This document shows positions 23,624 through 31,525 of a stretch of 64,000 nt of DNA, one piece after another. The translations under genes were made by a program, and so were the position numbers. Source of the stretch: Longimicrobium sp. (GTDB lineage Bacteria > Gemmatimonadota > Gemmatimonadetes > Longimicrobiales > Longimicrobiaceae); NCBI RefSeq assembly GCF_036388275.1, contig NZ_DASVSF010000107.1:1-64000 (forward strand). Reading direction: 5' to 3'. Position 1 is the stretch's first letter. Each line of letters starts with the position of its first letter. The notes under the pieces are model-generated. The model was given only the letters and a program-made list of their open reading frames with translations, did not search any database and had not been told where the DNA came from.

Positions 23624-23797
23624 ATGATCATCGTCACGGACCCGGACCCATCAATGCCGAACTGGACAACTTCCGCGAGCACATCGAAACGCGCGGCATG
23701 CGCACGCACCTGTCGCGCGGCGGCTGCACCATCATCGGCTCCATCGCCCGAGACGCTGCTTCACAAGGCCGCGCTGCTCCGTCGCTTTCTACCGCAA
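23624..23797 (+). pseudogene. Truncated, frameshifted copy of the aroF 5' end
   Basis: About 175 bp homologous to the first codons of aroF at 24244, including the AGGAGAAC ribosome site and MIIVT. A frameshift after about ten codons moves the homology into another frame (NAELDNFREHIETRGMRTHL, aligned to DAEVDHIRERVETLGMRTHL in aroF). Homology stops near 23797, inside the N-terminal regulatory domain. No catalytic part remains. It is best explained as a segmental duplication of leader plus gene start followed by decay. Confidence 0.75.
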
Positions 23798-24065
23798 TCA
23801 AGCGAGATTGAAGCTGCGCCACAAACCCCGAGATGAATTCAGGGCGATCCGAGCGTGTCGAGTTGCTAGTCAGAATGCGAAGTGAGAGCGGCAGGTTGGT
23901 GACGTTTGGAGAATGTCGTGAATCGGACTACGCGCCACGCCGGTGATCTCGCAAATTCTGGGACAGGCTACTCGGCAAGGATTTGCCTGCCTAATTATCC
24001 GGTGGCGGCAAGTGATCGTGTCGAGGCGCTTGTGCTCCAGCGGCCGTCGTATTAGCCTTGATCCC

Positions 24066-24152
24066 ATGAGCATCTGCGCGCGCACCTGGTACCGCGGCTA
24101 CGGCTATTACGGGTTTCCCAACGGGAGTCCGGGGCCGGCCGCGCGCGCGTAG
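24066..24152 (+). CDS. aroF leader peptide (Trp/Tyr/Phe-rich, attenuator type)
   Basis: A 28-codon frame: MSICART, then WYRGYGYYGF, then PNGSPGPAARA and stop. Codons 8-17 hold one Trp, four Tyr and one Phe, exactly the end products of the downstream aroF-aroQ-tyrA genes. The stop lies 25 nt before a terminator, and aroF starts 92 nt after the stop. This is the arrangement of ribosome-stalling transcription attenuation. The ATG lacks a clear Shine-Dalgarno and the frame is open further upstream, so the start is provisional. Confidence 0.65.
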   Translation: MSICARTWYRGYGYYGFPNGSPGPAARA

Positions 24153-24208
24153 GATCAGCTCGCCACAGGCATCCGAAGGCTCCCAGCTCCCCGGGAGCCT
24201 TTTTGTTT
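24123..24208 (+). promoter_or_regulatory. Candidate transcription attenuator of the aroF operon
   Basis: GGGAGTC at 24123-24129, inside the leader just after the Phe codon, can pair with GGCTCCC at 24178-24184 (7 bp, one G-T wobble), which would break the terminator stem. The same competing pair exists in copy 1. Predicted logic: stalling at Tyr/Trp/Phe codons permits the antiterminator, and fast translation allows the terminator. This is inference from pairing by eye; no folding was computed. Confidence 0.55.
24177..24208 (+). terminator. Terminator of the aroF attenuator
   Basis: Perfect stem AGGCTCCC / GGGAGCCT with an 8-nt loop, followed by TTTTGTTT. It lies between the leader peptide and aroF, so the operon must be read through it unless a promoter lies in the 35 nt after it. 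Confidence 0.85.
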
Positions 24209-24243
24209 GCCCGCATCCGCCACACACCGCAGGAGAACGACCG

Positions 24244-25296
24244 ATGATCATCGTCACCCGTCCGAACGTCACTGACGCCGAGGTGGACCACATCCGCGAG
24301 CGAGTCGAAACGCTCGGCATGCGCACGCATCTGTCGCGCGGCGAGCACCGCACCATCATCGGCTGCATCGGCGACGAGACGCTGCTTCACGAGGCTGCGC
24401 TCCTCAGCATCGCCGGCGTGGAATCGGTGCACCCCGTGCTCAAGCCGTACAAGCTGGCGTCGCACGAGTTCTCCGCCGGGCCCTCCATCGTGCGCGTGGG
24501 CGACGCGGCCGAGGTGGGCGGGCGCGCGCTGGCCATCATCGCCGGGCCGTGCTCGGTGGAAGGGCGCGACATGCTGCGCGAGACGGCGCGGTCCGTGGCG
24601 GCTTCGGGAGCGGGGATGCTGCGCGGGGGCGCCTTCAAGCCGCGCTCGTCGCCGTACGCCTTCCAGGGGCTGGGCGAGGCGGGCCTGAAGATGCTGGCGG
24701 AGGTGCGCGCGGAAACGGGGCTGCCCATCGTCACCGAGGTGATGGACACGCGCCAGGTGGAGCTGGTGGCGGAATACGCGGACGTGCTGCAGATCGGCGC
24801 GCGCAACATGCAGAACTTCTCGCTGCTTTCCGAGGTGGGGCGGGTGCAGCGCCCGGTGCTGCTCAAGCGTGGCATGAGCGCCACCATCAAGGAGTTCCTG
24901 ATGGCGGCCGAGTACGTGATGGCGCAGGGCAACCGCGACGTGATCCTGTGCGAGCGCGGCATCCGCACCTACGAGACGGCCACGCGCAACACGCTCGACA
25001 TCGCGGCCATCCCTGTGCTCAAGGCCGAGACGCACCTGCCGGTGATGGTGGACCCCAGCCATGCCGGCGGCCGGGCCGACCTGGTGGCGCCGCTCTCCTT
25101 CGCCGCCATCGCCGCGGGGGCAGACGGGCTGGTCGTGGAGGTGCACCCGACGCCCGAGACGGCCCTGTCCGACGGAGACCAGTCGCTGACGCTGCAGAAC
25201 TTCGAGAAGCTGATGCGGCAGATCCGGCCGTTCGCCGAGGCCGCGGGCCGCACCGTGGCCGGCCCGCGCACCGGCCTGCGGGTGGAGGCGGCATGA
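24244..25296 (+). CDS. aroF: 3-deoxy-7-phosphoheptulonate synthase (DAHP synthase, type I-beta)
   Basis: Condenses PEP and erythrose-4-phosphate, the first shikimate-pathway step. The 350-residue protein has an N-terminal ferredoxin-like/ACT-type regulatory domain (1-70, MIIVTRPNVTDAEVDHI), as in Thermotoga-type enzymes, and a TIM-barrel core (IIAGPCSVEGRDM, GGAFKPRSSPYAFQGLG, QIGARNMQNFSLL, LLKRGMSATIKEFL, CERGIRTYE, VMVDPSHAGG, EVHPTPETALSDGDQSL). Metal ligands (Cys of GPCS, His of DPSH) are present. It starts at ATG 24244 behind AGGAGAACG and overlaps the chorismate mutase gene by ATGA. Controlled by the upstream attenuator. Confidence 0.96.
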   Translation: MIIVTRPNVTDAEVDHIRERVETLGMRTHLSRGEHRTIIGCIGDETLLHEAALLSIAGVESVHPVLKPYKLASHEFSAGPSIVRVGDAAEVGGRALAIIAGPCSVEGRDMLRETARSVAASGAGMLRGGAFKPRSSPYAFQGLGEAGLKMLAEVRAETGLPIVTEVMDTRQVELVAEYADVLQIGARNMQNFSLLSEVGRVQRPVLLKRGMSATIKEFLMAAEYVMAQGNRDVILCERGIRTYETATRNTLDIAAIPVLKAETHLPVMVDPSHAGGRADLVAPLSFAAIAAGADGLVVEVHPTPETALSDGDQSLTLQNFEKLMRQIRPFAEAAGRTVAGPRTGLRVEAA

Positions 25297-25595
25297 GCGC
25301 GTCCACGGAATCCGACTGGTCGCCCAAGGCCGAGCTGGACCGCCTTCGCGACGAAATCGTGGAGGTGGACCGCGCTATCGTGGGGCTGATCGCGCAGCGG
25401 GTGGAGCTGGCGCGGCGGGTGGGCCCGCTGAAGCGCGAGCTGGGGATGCCCACGCTCGATCCGCCCCGCGAGGCCGCCATCGTCCGCCGCGCCGGCGCCC
25501 TGGCCCGTGAAGCCGGACTGGTGGAAGACGACGTGCGCTACATCTTCTGGCACCTGGTGGGCCTCAGCCGCCGCGTGCAGCTGGAGCAGGAATGA
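25293..25595 (+). CDS. Chorismate mutase, AroQ class
   Basis: Converts chorismate to prephenate. The 100-residue all-helical protein has the AroQ pattern: LDRLRDEIVEVDRAIVGLIAQRVELARRVGPLKRELG, then DPPREAAIVRRAG and DDVRYIFWHLVGLSRRVQLEQ. Active-site arginines and Lys are in the expected places. Start and stop overlap neighbours by ATGA on both sides, so aroF, this gene and tyrA are translated as one coupled unit. A stand-alone mutase, not a fusion. Confidence 0.92.
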   Translation: MSASTESDWSPKAELDRLRDEIVEVDRAIVGLIAQRVELARRVGPLKRELGMPTLDPPREAAIVRRAGALAREAGLVEDDVRYIFWHLVGLSRRVQLEQE

Positions 25596-26410
25596 TCGAG
25601 TCCGCCGCCATCATCGGCCTGGGCCTGATCGGCGGCTCGCTGGCCCGCGACCTGGCGGCAAAGGGCGTCCGCGTGTTCGCGGGCGGCCGTGACGAGGCGG
25701 CGGTGCGGGCGGCGGCGGAGCAGGGGATTGCCCGGCCGCTGACGTGGAACGAGCCGGTGGACGTGGTCGTGCTCGCGGTTCCCGTCGTCGCCGCGCGCGA
25801 GCTGCTGCGGGAATTGGTGGGCCGGATGGAGGGCGTGCGGCTGATCACCGACGTGGGAAGCACCAAGCGGTCGATCGTGGACGCGGCGGAGCAGATGGGG
25901 ATCGGCGATCGTTTCGTGGGATCGCACCCGCTGGCCGGCGATCACCGGAGCGGATGGGATGCGTCGCGCACCGGCCTGTTCGAGGGCGCTCGCGTGTACC
26001 TGTCGCCGACCCGATCCACCGAGGCCGATGCCTTGGAACTCGCACGCGAGCTGTGGACGATGATCGGCGCCGTGCCGGAGGTGATGGAGGCGGCCGAGCA
26101 CGACCGGCGCCTCGCCTGGGCCAGCCACCTGCCCCAGGCCGCCTCGACCGCGCTGGCACGCGCGCTGGCGGAAGCGGGCATCGCGCGATCCGATCTCGGC
26201 TGCGGAGGCCGCGACGTAACGCGCGTGGCCGGCAGCTCGCCCGAGATGTGGGCCGACATCCTGGCGGACAACGCCGACGAGGTTCTTCCCGCGCTCGACG
26301 CGCTAGAATTGGAGTTGCGCGCCCTCCGCCGGGCCGTCGCGAGCGGCGACCGCGACCTGCTGCGGCAGCTTCTGGCGAGCGGACGGAACTGGCACGGCGA
26401 GCAACCGTGA
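25592..26410 (+). CDS. tyrA: Prephenate dehydrogenase
   Basis: NAD(P)-dependent oxidative decarboxylation of prephenate to 4-hydroxyphenylpyruvate for tyrosine. The 272-residue protein has a Rossmann N-terminus (AAIIGLGLIGGSLARDLAAKG), then LITDVGSTKRSIVDAAE, the catalytic-His segment GSHPLAGDHRSGWDASRTGLF and the dimerisation helix DRRLAWASHLPQAASTALA. There is no C-terminal ACT domain, so regulation probably rests on transcription and on AroF. It could also accept arogenate; cofactor preference cannot be judged by eye. Confidence 0.94.
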   Translation: MIESAAIIGLGLIGGSLARDLAAKGVRVFAGGRDEAAVRAAAEQGIARPLTWNEPVDVVVLAVPVVAARELLRELVGRMEGVRLITDVGSTKRSIVDAAEQMGIGDRFVGSHPLAGDHRSGWDASRTGLFEGARVYLSPTRSTEADALELARELWTMIGAVPEVMEAAEHDRRLAWASHLPQAASTALARALAEAGIARSDLGCGGRDVTRVAGSSPEMWADILADNADEVLPALDALELELRALRRAVASGDRDLLRQLLASGRNWHGEQP

Positions 26411-26479
26411 TGGCGCGCATCATGAAGTGAGCGCGCTAACGCGTTGCCGGCGAACATGATCGCACACGGGGGGACGATA

Positions 26480-27307
26480 GTGACTCGGGCAGCATCTCGC
26501 ACGCTCGCGCAGACCCGCCGGCTTATCGGCACCGCCCTGCTCCTGGTGCTGGGGGCCTGCGGCGGAGACGTGGGCCTGGACGAGGAGGCGGAACTCGGCG
26601 CCGAGTACGCGGCCCAGGTCAAGGCCGAGATGCCGCTGATCACCGATCCCGCAGCCGTCGCCACCCTGAACCGGATGGGCGACGAGCTCGTCGCGCGCGC
26701 CGACTCCACCGGGCGCGAGTACACCTTCTACCTGGTGGATTCGCCCGAGGTGAACGCCTTCGCCATCCCGGGCGGCCACATCTTCGTCAACCGCGGGCTG
26801 ATCGAGACGGCCGACCAGCACTCGGAGTTCGCCGGCGTGCTGGGGCACGAGATCGCGCACGTGACGGAGCGGCACGGCATCGAGCAGATGAAGAAGCAGC
26901 GCGGCGCCGGCACGCTGGTGACGCTCGTCTACGTGCTGCTGGGCCGCGAGCCCGGCGTGGTGGAGCAGGTGGCCATCCAGGCGGGAGGCTCGGCGCTCTT
27001 CGCCAAGTACGGCCGCGAGGCAGAGCGCGAAGCCGACATGCGGGCTGTGCAGACCCTGCCCGCGGCGGGGTACGATCCGGAGGGCGTGGCGACCTTCTTC
27101 GAGGACCTGCTCAAGCAGCAGGCGCGCGAGCCCGGGCTTCTCGACACCTGGTTCGCCAGCCACCCCACAAGCCAGGAGCGGGTGCAGAACGCGCGCACCA
27201 TGATCCGCACGTTGAACGTGGACCGGCAGGGCCTCAAGGACGACACCCCTGAATACCAGGCCTTCCGCCAGCGCGTCCTGCAACTGGGCACCAGCGCACG
27301 CCGCTGA
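26480..27307 (+). CDS. M48-family metallopeptidase lipoprotein
   Basis: A periplasm-facing zinc peptidase of about 275 residues: lipoprotein signal RRLIGTALLLVLGAC|G, a helical pro region with EEAELGAEYAAQVKAEMPL, then the M48 core YTFYLVDSPEVNAFAIPGG, zinc motif LGHEIAHVTERHG and third ligand REAEREADM. It resembles BepA/LoiP-type quality-control proteases of the outer membrane without the TPR part. Start choice: GTG 26480 follows GGGGGGA at good spacing; ATG 26456 and TTG 26444 are in frame upstream without a ribosome site. Confidence 0.9.
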   Translation: MTRAASRTLAQTRRLIGTALLLVLGACGGDVGLDEEAELGAEYAAQVKAEMPLITDPAAVATLNRMGDELVARADSTGREYTFYLVDSPEVNAFAIPGGHIFVNRGLIETADQHSEFAGVLGHEIAHVTERHGIEQMKKQRGAGTLVTLVYVLLGREPGVVEQVAIQAGGSALFAKYGREAEREADMRAVQTLPAAGYDPEGVATFFEDLLKQQAREPGLLDTWFASHPTSQERVQNARTMIRTLNVDRQGLKDDTPEYQAFRQRVLQLGTSARR

Positions 27308-27311
27308 ACGT

Positions 27312-27333
27312 GAGCCCCGGCCCGGGGCTTCCG
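27312..27333 (+). terminator. Hairpin after the M48 gene
   Basis: AGCCCCGG / CCCGGGGCT palindrome followed by TCCGTG, a shortened version of the AGCCCCGG..CCGGGGCT terminators elsewhere in the window. Confidence 0.5.
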
Positions 27334-27355
27334 TGAACGCCTGGGGAACGCGCGT

Positions 27356-27432
27356 TGTCATCCCGAAGAAGCGGCCACCCGGCACCTGACTGCACCCCAC
27401 AGCCGGCAGCGACTGAGGGATCCGCCACACAC
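27356..27432 (-). repeat. Family A repeat, copy 3
   Basis: TGTCATCCCGAAGAAGCGGCC to CAGCGACTGAGGGATCC and GCCACACACT. Inverted relative to copies 4 and 5, as copy 1 is to copy 2. Confidence 0.85.
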
Positions 27433-27548
27433 TGCGCGCATGGCCCCACCGCCGCGGAAGCCCGGGCACTTTAGCGCTTCGCGAAGGACCGCCGACAAGC
27501 CAAATACCAGGCCCGTGGCAGCCGGAATCCCCGAGCAGATCCCCGGCT

Positions 27549-27623
27549 ATGTGGCGGATCCCTCAGTCGCTGCGATCCATGGTGTACGGGCAGGCTCACC
27601 GGGGCCGCTCCTTCGGGATGACA
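27549..27623 (+). repeat. Family A repeat, copy 4
   Basis: ATGTGGCGGATCCCTCAGTC, GCTGCG, GGGGCCGCTCCTTCGGGATG, ACA. It is about 91% like copy 5 by eye. Confidence 0.85.
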
Positions 27624-27654
27624 GTGCGCGCGCCGCACCTGCCGGAGCGCGAGC

Positions 27655-27706
27655 GAATTCTCCCTTTCCCCTGCGAAGCGGGGGAGAGGGCCGGGGAGAG
27701 GGGGCT
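27655..27706 (+). repeat. G-rich hairpin repeat
   Basis: ATTCTCCCTTTCCCCTGCG, then AAGCGGGGGAGAGGGCCGGG, then GAGAGGGGG. Near copy of the element at 212-270. It lies between family A copies 4 and 5. Confidence 0.65.
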
Positions 27707-27790
27707 ACCGAGGCGTGCACCGGCAGCCGGTCGAAGCGCACCCACGCCCAGAACCAAGGTGTGTCCGCGAGGACGGAGCGCCATCCCGGC

Positions 27791-27866
27791 TGTGTGGCGG
27801 ATCCCTCAGTCGCTGCGGTCTATGGTGTTCGGGCAGGCTGACCGGGGCCGCTCCATCGGGATGACA
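27791..27866 (+). repeat. Family A repeat, copy 5
   Basis: TGTGTGGCGGATCCCTCAGT, CGCTGCGG, GGGGCCGCTCCATCGGGATG, ACA. A further short hairpin relative (27884-27925) follows it. The gap 27308-28031 holds no gene. Confidence 0.85.
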
Positions 27867-28031
27867 TTCCGCCGCCGTGTCGAAGTTCTCCCCTCTCCGC
27901 ACGCAGTTTGTGCGGGAGGGGCAACCCGCGCCTGGGGGACGTCCCTCCGTTGCCGCACCCGTCCCCGGGGATTACCTTATGCGGGTTTGTGACGAAAAGG
28001 AACAAGCGACCGAAATACAGGCGTTCCATAC

Positions 28032-28352
28032 ATGCCGACGTACGAGTATCGCTGCCCCGAGTGCGGCAACGACTTCGAGAAGTTCCAGAAGATGTCTGAC
28101 GAGCCCATCGCCGATTGCCCGGCGTGCGGCAAGCCGGCGCAGCGCCGCATTTCCGCGGGCGCGGGCCTCGTCTTCAAGGGGAGCGGCTTCTACATCACTG
28201 ATTACCAGCGCGGCGAGGGCTACAAGAAGGCCGCCGAGAGCGACGGGGGCGCCAAGCCCGCCGAGACCAAGCCGTCCACCGAGACCAAGGCAGCCGATAC
28301 CGCCGCCGCGGCCCCCAAGGCCGAGCCCAAGCCGGCACCCAAGAGCGAGTAG
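28032..28352 (+). CDS. FmdB-family zinc-ribbon protein
   Basis: A 106-residue protein with the FmdB putative regulatory domain at residues 1-42: MPTYEYRCPECGNDFEKFQK and CPACGKPAQRRIS give a four-cysteine zinc ribbon, followed by the GSGFYITDY motif. The C-terminal 45 residues are an Ala/Pro/Lys/Glu-rich disordered tail. Its TAG stop abuts the ATG of argS with no gap, so the two are co-transcribed. Exact role is unknown. Confidence 0.88.
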   Translation: MPTYEYRCPECGNDFEKFQKMSDEPIADCPACGKPAQRRISAGAGLVFKGSGFYITDYQRGEGYKKAAESDGGAKPAETKPSTETKAADTAAAAPKAEPKPAPKSE

Positions 28353-30050
28353 ATGCCGGTAGAAAAGCTGCAGCGGGAAATCACCCGCGCCCTGGGCGAG
28401 ATGGGCGTAAGCGAGCCGGGCGCCATCGTCCTGGAGCGCCCGCGCAACCCGGAGCACGGCGACTGGGCCACCAACGTCGCGCTCACGCTCGCCAAGCCGC
28501 TGCGCAAGGCGCCGCGCCAGATCGCCGACGAGCTGGTGGGCCGCATCGACGCGTCCGCCGCCGGCATCCGCTCGGCCGAGGTGGCGGGGCCGGGCTTCAT
28601 CAACTTCCGCCTCTCCAGCGACTACCTGCGCGATGGCCTGGTGCGCATCGTCAGCGAGGGCGACGCGTACGGCCGGTCGAACGCGGGGCAGGGGAAGCCG
28701 GTGAACGTGGAGTTCGTTTCCGCCAACCCCACCGGCCCGCTGCATATCGGCCACGGGCGCCAAGCCGCGATGGGCGACGCGGTAGCCGAGCTGCTGGCCT
28801 GGGACGGGTGGGCGGTCGAGCGCGAGTACTACTACAACGACGCGGGCGAGCAGATCGCCCGGCTGGCCCGCAGCGTCTGGGCGCGCTACCAGCAGGCGGT
28901 CGGCAACGACGTGGCGTTCCCGGAGGATGGCTACCACGGCGGATACGTGGGCGAGATCGCCCAGTCGCTGGCGGCGGAGCACGGAGACCGCTGGCGTGGT
29001 GACGACTCCGTCGACGCGCTCGACGAGATGCGGCGGTACGCCGTGAAGGTGCTGCGCGAGGAGCAGAACCGCGACCTCGAAGGCTTCCGGGTGAAGTTCG
29101 ACACCTTCTTCCTGGAATCGTCGCTGTACGGCGGCGGCGCGGTGGAAGACACCATCCGGCGGCTGCGCGAGACGGGGCTGGTCTACGAAAAGGACGGCGC
29201 GCTCTGGCTGCGGACCACGGAGTACGGCGACGACAAGGACCGGGTGATGGTCAAGAGCACCGGCCATCCCACCTACTTCCTCCCGGACGTGGCCTACCAC
29301 GTCAGCAAGTGGGAGCGCGGCTTCCAGCGCGCCATCAACGTGCAGGGCGCCGACCACCACGGAACGACGGCCCGCGTCCGCGCCGGGCTGCAGGCGCTGG
29401 GGCTGCCGGCGGGCTATCCCGAGTACGTGCTACACCAGATGGTGCTGGTGATGCGCGGCGGCCAGGAGGTGAAGTTCAGCAAGCGCGCGGGCGACTACGT
29501 GACCATGCGCGAGCTGTACGACGAGGTGGGCGTGGACGTGGCGCGCTACTTCTTCTTGATGCGCCGCGCCGAGGCCCAGCTGACGTTCGACCTGGACCTG
29601 GCCTTGGAGCAGTCGGACCGCAACCCGGTCTACAAGGTCCAGTACGCCCACGCGCGGATGTGGTCCATCTTCCGCCGCGCCGAGGTAGACCCGGCTACGC
29701 TGGACGCGACGTCGGCGGACCTGTCGAAGCTGACGCACGATTCCGAGGCGGAACTGGCGAAGCTGCTGCTGCGCTTTCCGGAAGAGGTGCACCTTTCGGC
29801 CGAGGCGCACACGCCCCACGCGATCTGCGCGTACCTGGAGGAAGTGGCGGGCGCGGTGAACTCGTGGTACCACGCGGGCAACCGCGACGCCACGCTCCGC
29901 GTGATCGGCGCCGAGGTGACGCCCGAGCAGTCGCGCGCGCGGCTGGTGCTTGCGCGCGCGGTGCAGGTGGTGCTGCGCAACGGCTTGGCGGTGCTGGGCA
30001 TCAGCGCCCCGGAGCGGATGGATCGCGCCGAAGCAGCCGATACGACATAG
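28353..30050 (+). CDS. argS: Arginyl-tRNA synthetase (class I)
   Basis: Charges tRNA-Arg. The 565-residue protein has an N-terminal Add-1 domain (1-105), HIGH-type SANPTGPLHIGHGRQAAMGD near 125-145, the Tyr-rich EREYYYNDAGEQ insertion and KMSKS-type VKFSKRAGDYV around residue 372. The DALR anticodon-binding C-terminus ends in LARAVQVVLRNGLAVLGI. Length is normal for bacterial ArgRS. It starts directly after the fmdB stop. Confidence 0.97.
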   Translation: MPVEKLQREITRALGEMGVSEPGAIVLERPRNPEHGDWATNVALTLAKPLRKAPRQIADELVGRIDASAAGIRSAEVAGPGFINFRLSSDYLRDGLVRIVSEGDAYGRSNAGQGKPVNVEFVSANPTGPLHIGHGRQAAMGDAVAELLAWDGWAVEREYYYNDAGEQIARLARSVWARYQQAVGNDVAFPEDGYHGGYVGEIAQSLAAEHGDRWRGDDSVDALDEMRRYAVKVLREEQNRDLEGFRVKFDTFFLESSLYGGGAVEDTIRRLRETGLVYEKDGALWLRTTEYGDDKDRVMVKSTGHPTYFLPDVAYHVSKWERGFQRAINVQGADHHGTTARVRAGLQALGLPAGYPEYVLHQMVLVMRGGQEVKFSKRAGDYVTMRELYDEVGVDVARYFFLMRRAEAQLTFDLDLALEQSDRNPVYKVQYAHARMWSIFRRAEVDPATLDATSADLSKLTHDSEAELAKLLLRFPEEVHLSAEAHTPHAICAYLEEVAGAVNSWYHAGNRDATLRVIGAEVTPEQSRARLVLARAVQVVLRNGLAVLGISAPERMDRAEAADTT

Positions 30051-30051
30051 C

Positions 30052-30171
30052 CTGTCATCCTGAGGCCCAGGCGCACCGAACCGGCCCGCAGCACCAACGT
30101 CGCAGGCCGAAGGATCTAGCCGCGGAAACGTACAAGCCTGGGCGCGGCAGCGGTCACGGAAGCGTGGGCCT
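30052..30171 (+). repeat. Family B repeat, copy 2
   Basis: CTGTCATCCTGAGGCCCAGG, then GCAGGCCGAAGGATCTAGCC, then GGGCGCGGCAGCGGTCAC. It begins one base after the argS stop. Confidence 0.8.
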
Positions 30172-30215
30172 CGGCTGCCGTGGGGCCCTCACCCGTCCTC
30201 GCCTAGGCTCGTCCA

Positions 30216-30540
30216 CCCTCTCCCACAAACAGCGTGGGAGAGGGGGTACACTTCGGGGCTGCGTGCGGCGGCGAGCACGAGCAGAGGCCTCGGCCCTGCT
30301 GGGGCGACTGAAGTCGCGGCTGGAACGTCACGAAGTCCGCCTTCGCGGACTGCACGCGTAGTCGAGTGCGCGAAGCCGGCCGAAGCGCAGTTTAGGTCTC
30401 CCCCTCCCCTGCGAAGCGGGGGAAGGGGGCCGGGGGGAGGGGGCTGCCGCGGCATGCACCGGCAGCCGGTCGCCCCACAATCGAAGTTCCCCCCTCTCCC
30501 GCGCAGTTTGCGGGGGAGGGGCCGGGGGAGGGGGAACAAC
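30216..30540. repeat. Hairpin and short-dyad repeat cluster
   Basis: From left: a CTCTCCCAC-aaacagc-GTGGGAGAG hairpin (30216-30262, also at 35416 and 41059); the short-dyad element GCGACT-ga-AGTCGC plus AGTCCGC-cttc-GCGGACT (30296-30375); and two G-rich hairpins (30398-30450 and 30484-30540) whose right halves carry four G-runs. The gap 30051-30601 holds no gene. Confidence 0.7.
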
Positions 30541-30601
30541 CGAAACCGCGGGCCCGCGAGGGCCCTGCACACATACGCACTCACCTCTACGCACCAGGAC
30601 C

Positions 30602-31525
30602 ATGTCCCTTCTCGTCGTCGGCAGCGTCGCGCTCGATACCGTCGAAACCCCGTTCGGCCGCGCCGAAGACGCCCTGGGCGGCTCGGCAACCTTCTTCTCG
30701 GCCGCCGCGTCGCTGCTGCACCCCGTGCAGCTGGTGGGCGTCATCGGTGACGACTACCCCGTGGACGCGCTCAACTTCCTGTCCGAGCGCAACGTGGACC
30801 TCGCCGGGCTGGAGCGCGCCAAGGGCGAAAGCTTCCGCTGGTCGGGCGTCTACAGCCACGACCTGAACTCGCGCGAAACGCTGGAAACGCGCCTGGGCGT
30901 GTTCGCCGACTTCTCGCCCAAGATCCCCGACCAGTTCCGCGACGCCGAGTGGGTGTTCCTGGGCAACATCGACCCGGAGCTGCAGATCGGCGTGCTGGAC
31001 CAGGTGCGCAAGCCGCGGTTCGTGGCCTGCGACACCATGAACCTGTGGATCGAGATCAAGCGCCAGCGCCTGGTGGAGCTGCTGGGCCGCGTGGACCTGC
31101 TGATGGTGAACGACGGCGAGGCGCGCCAGCTTTCCGGCCAGCACAACCTGTCCAAGGCCGCTCGCTGGATCCTGGACCGCGGGCCGCGGTACCTGATCAT
31201 CAAGAAGGGCGAGCACGGGGCCATCCTCTTCACCCCCACCAGCACCTTCTTCGCCCCCGGCTACCCGCTGGAAGACGTGTTCGACCCCACCGGTGCCGGC
31301 GACGCCTTCGCGGGCGGCTTCATGGCGCACCTGGCCCAGTCGGGCCGCCTGGAAGACGCCGACCTGCGCCGCGCCGTGGTCTACGGCTCGGTGCTGGGCT
31401 CGTACGCGGTGGAAAAGTTCTCGGTGGAGCGCTTCAAGGACCTCACGGCCGAGGAGATCGAAGAGCGGGTGCGGCACTTCCGCGAGATGACCGGCTTCGA
31501 GCTGCCCGTGAGCGCCGGTGTCTGA
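30602..31525 (+). CDS. PfkB-family sugar kinase
   Basis: A 307-residue ribokinase-fold kinase: SLLVVGSVALDTVETPFG and GGSATFFSAAASLL at the sugar-binding N-terminus; MVNDGEARQLSG mid-protein; signature DPTGAGDAFAGGFMAHLA (catalytic Asp in the GAGD motif) near 228-245. Substrate unknown; carbohydrate and nucleoside kinases share this pattern. It overlaps purM by eight bases, so co-expression with purine synthesis is likely and an inosine/adenosine kinase-like role is possible. Confidence 0.9.
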   Translation: MSLLVVGSVALDTVETPFGRAEDALGGSATFFSAAASLLHPVQLVGVIGDDYPVDALNFLSERNVDLAGLERAKGESFRWSGVYSHDLNSRETLETRLGVFADFSPKIPDQFRDAEWVFLGNIDPELQIGVLDQVRKPRFVACDTMNLWIEIKRQRLVELLGRVDLLMVNDGEARQLSGQHNLSKAARWILDRGPRYLIIKKGEHGAILFTPTSTFFAPGYPLEDVFDPTGAGDAFAGGFMAHLAQSGRLEDADLRRAVVYGSVLGSYAVEKFSVERFKDLTAEEIEERVRHFREMTGFELPVSAGV

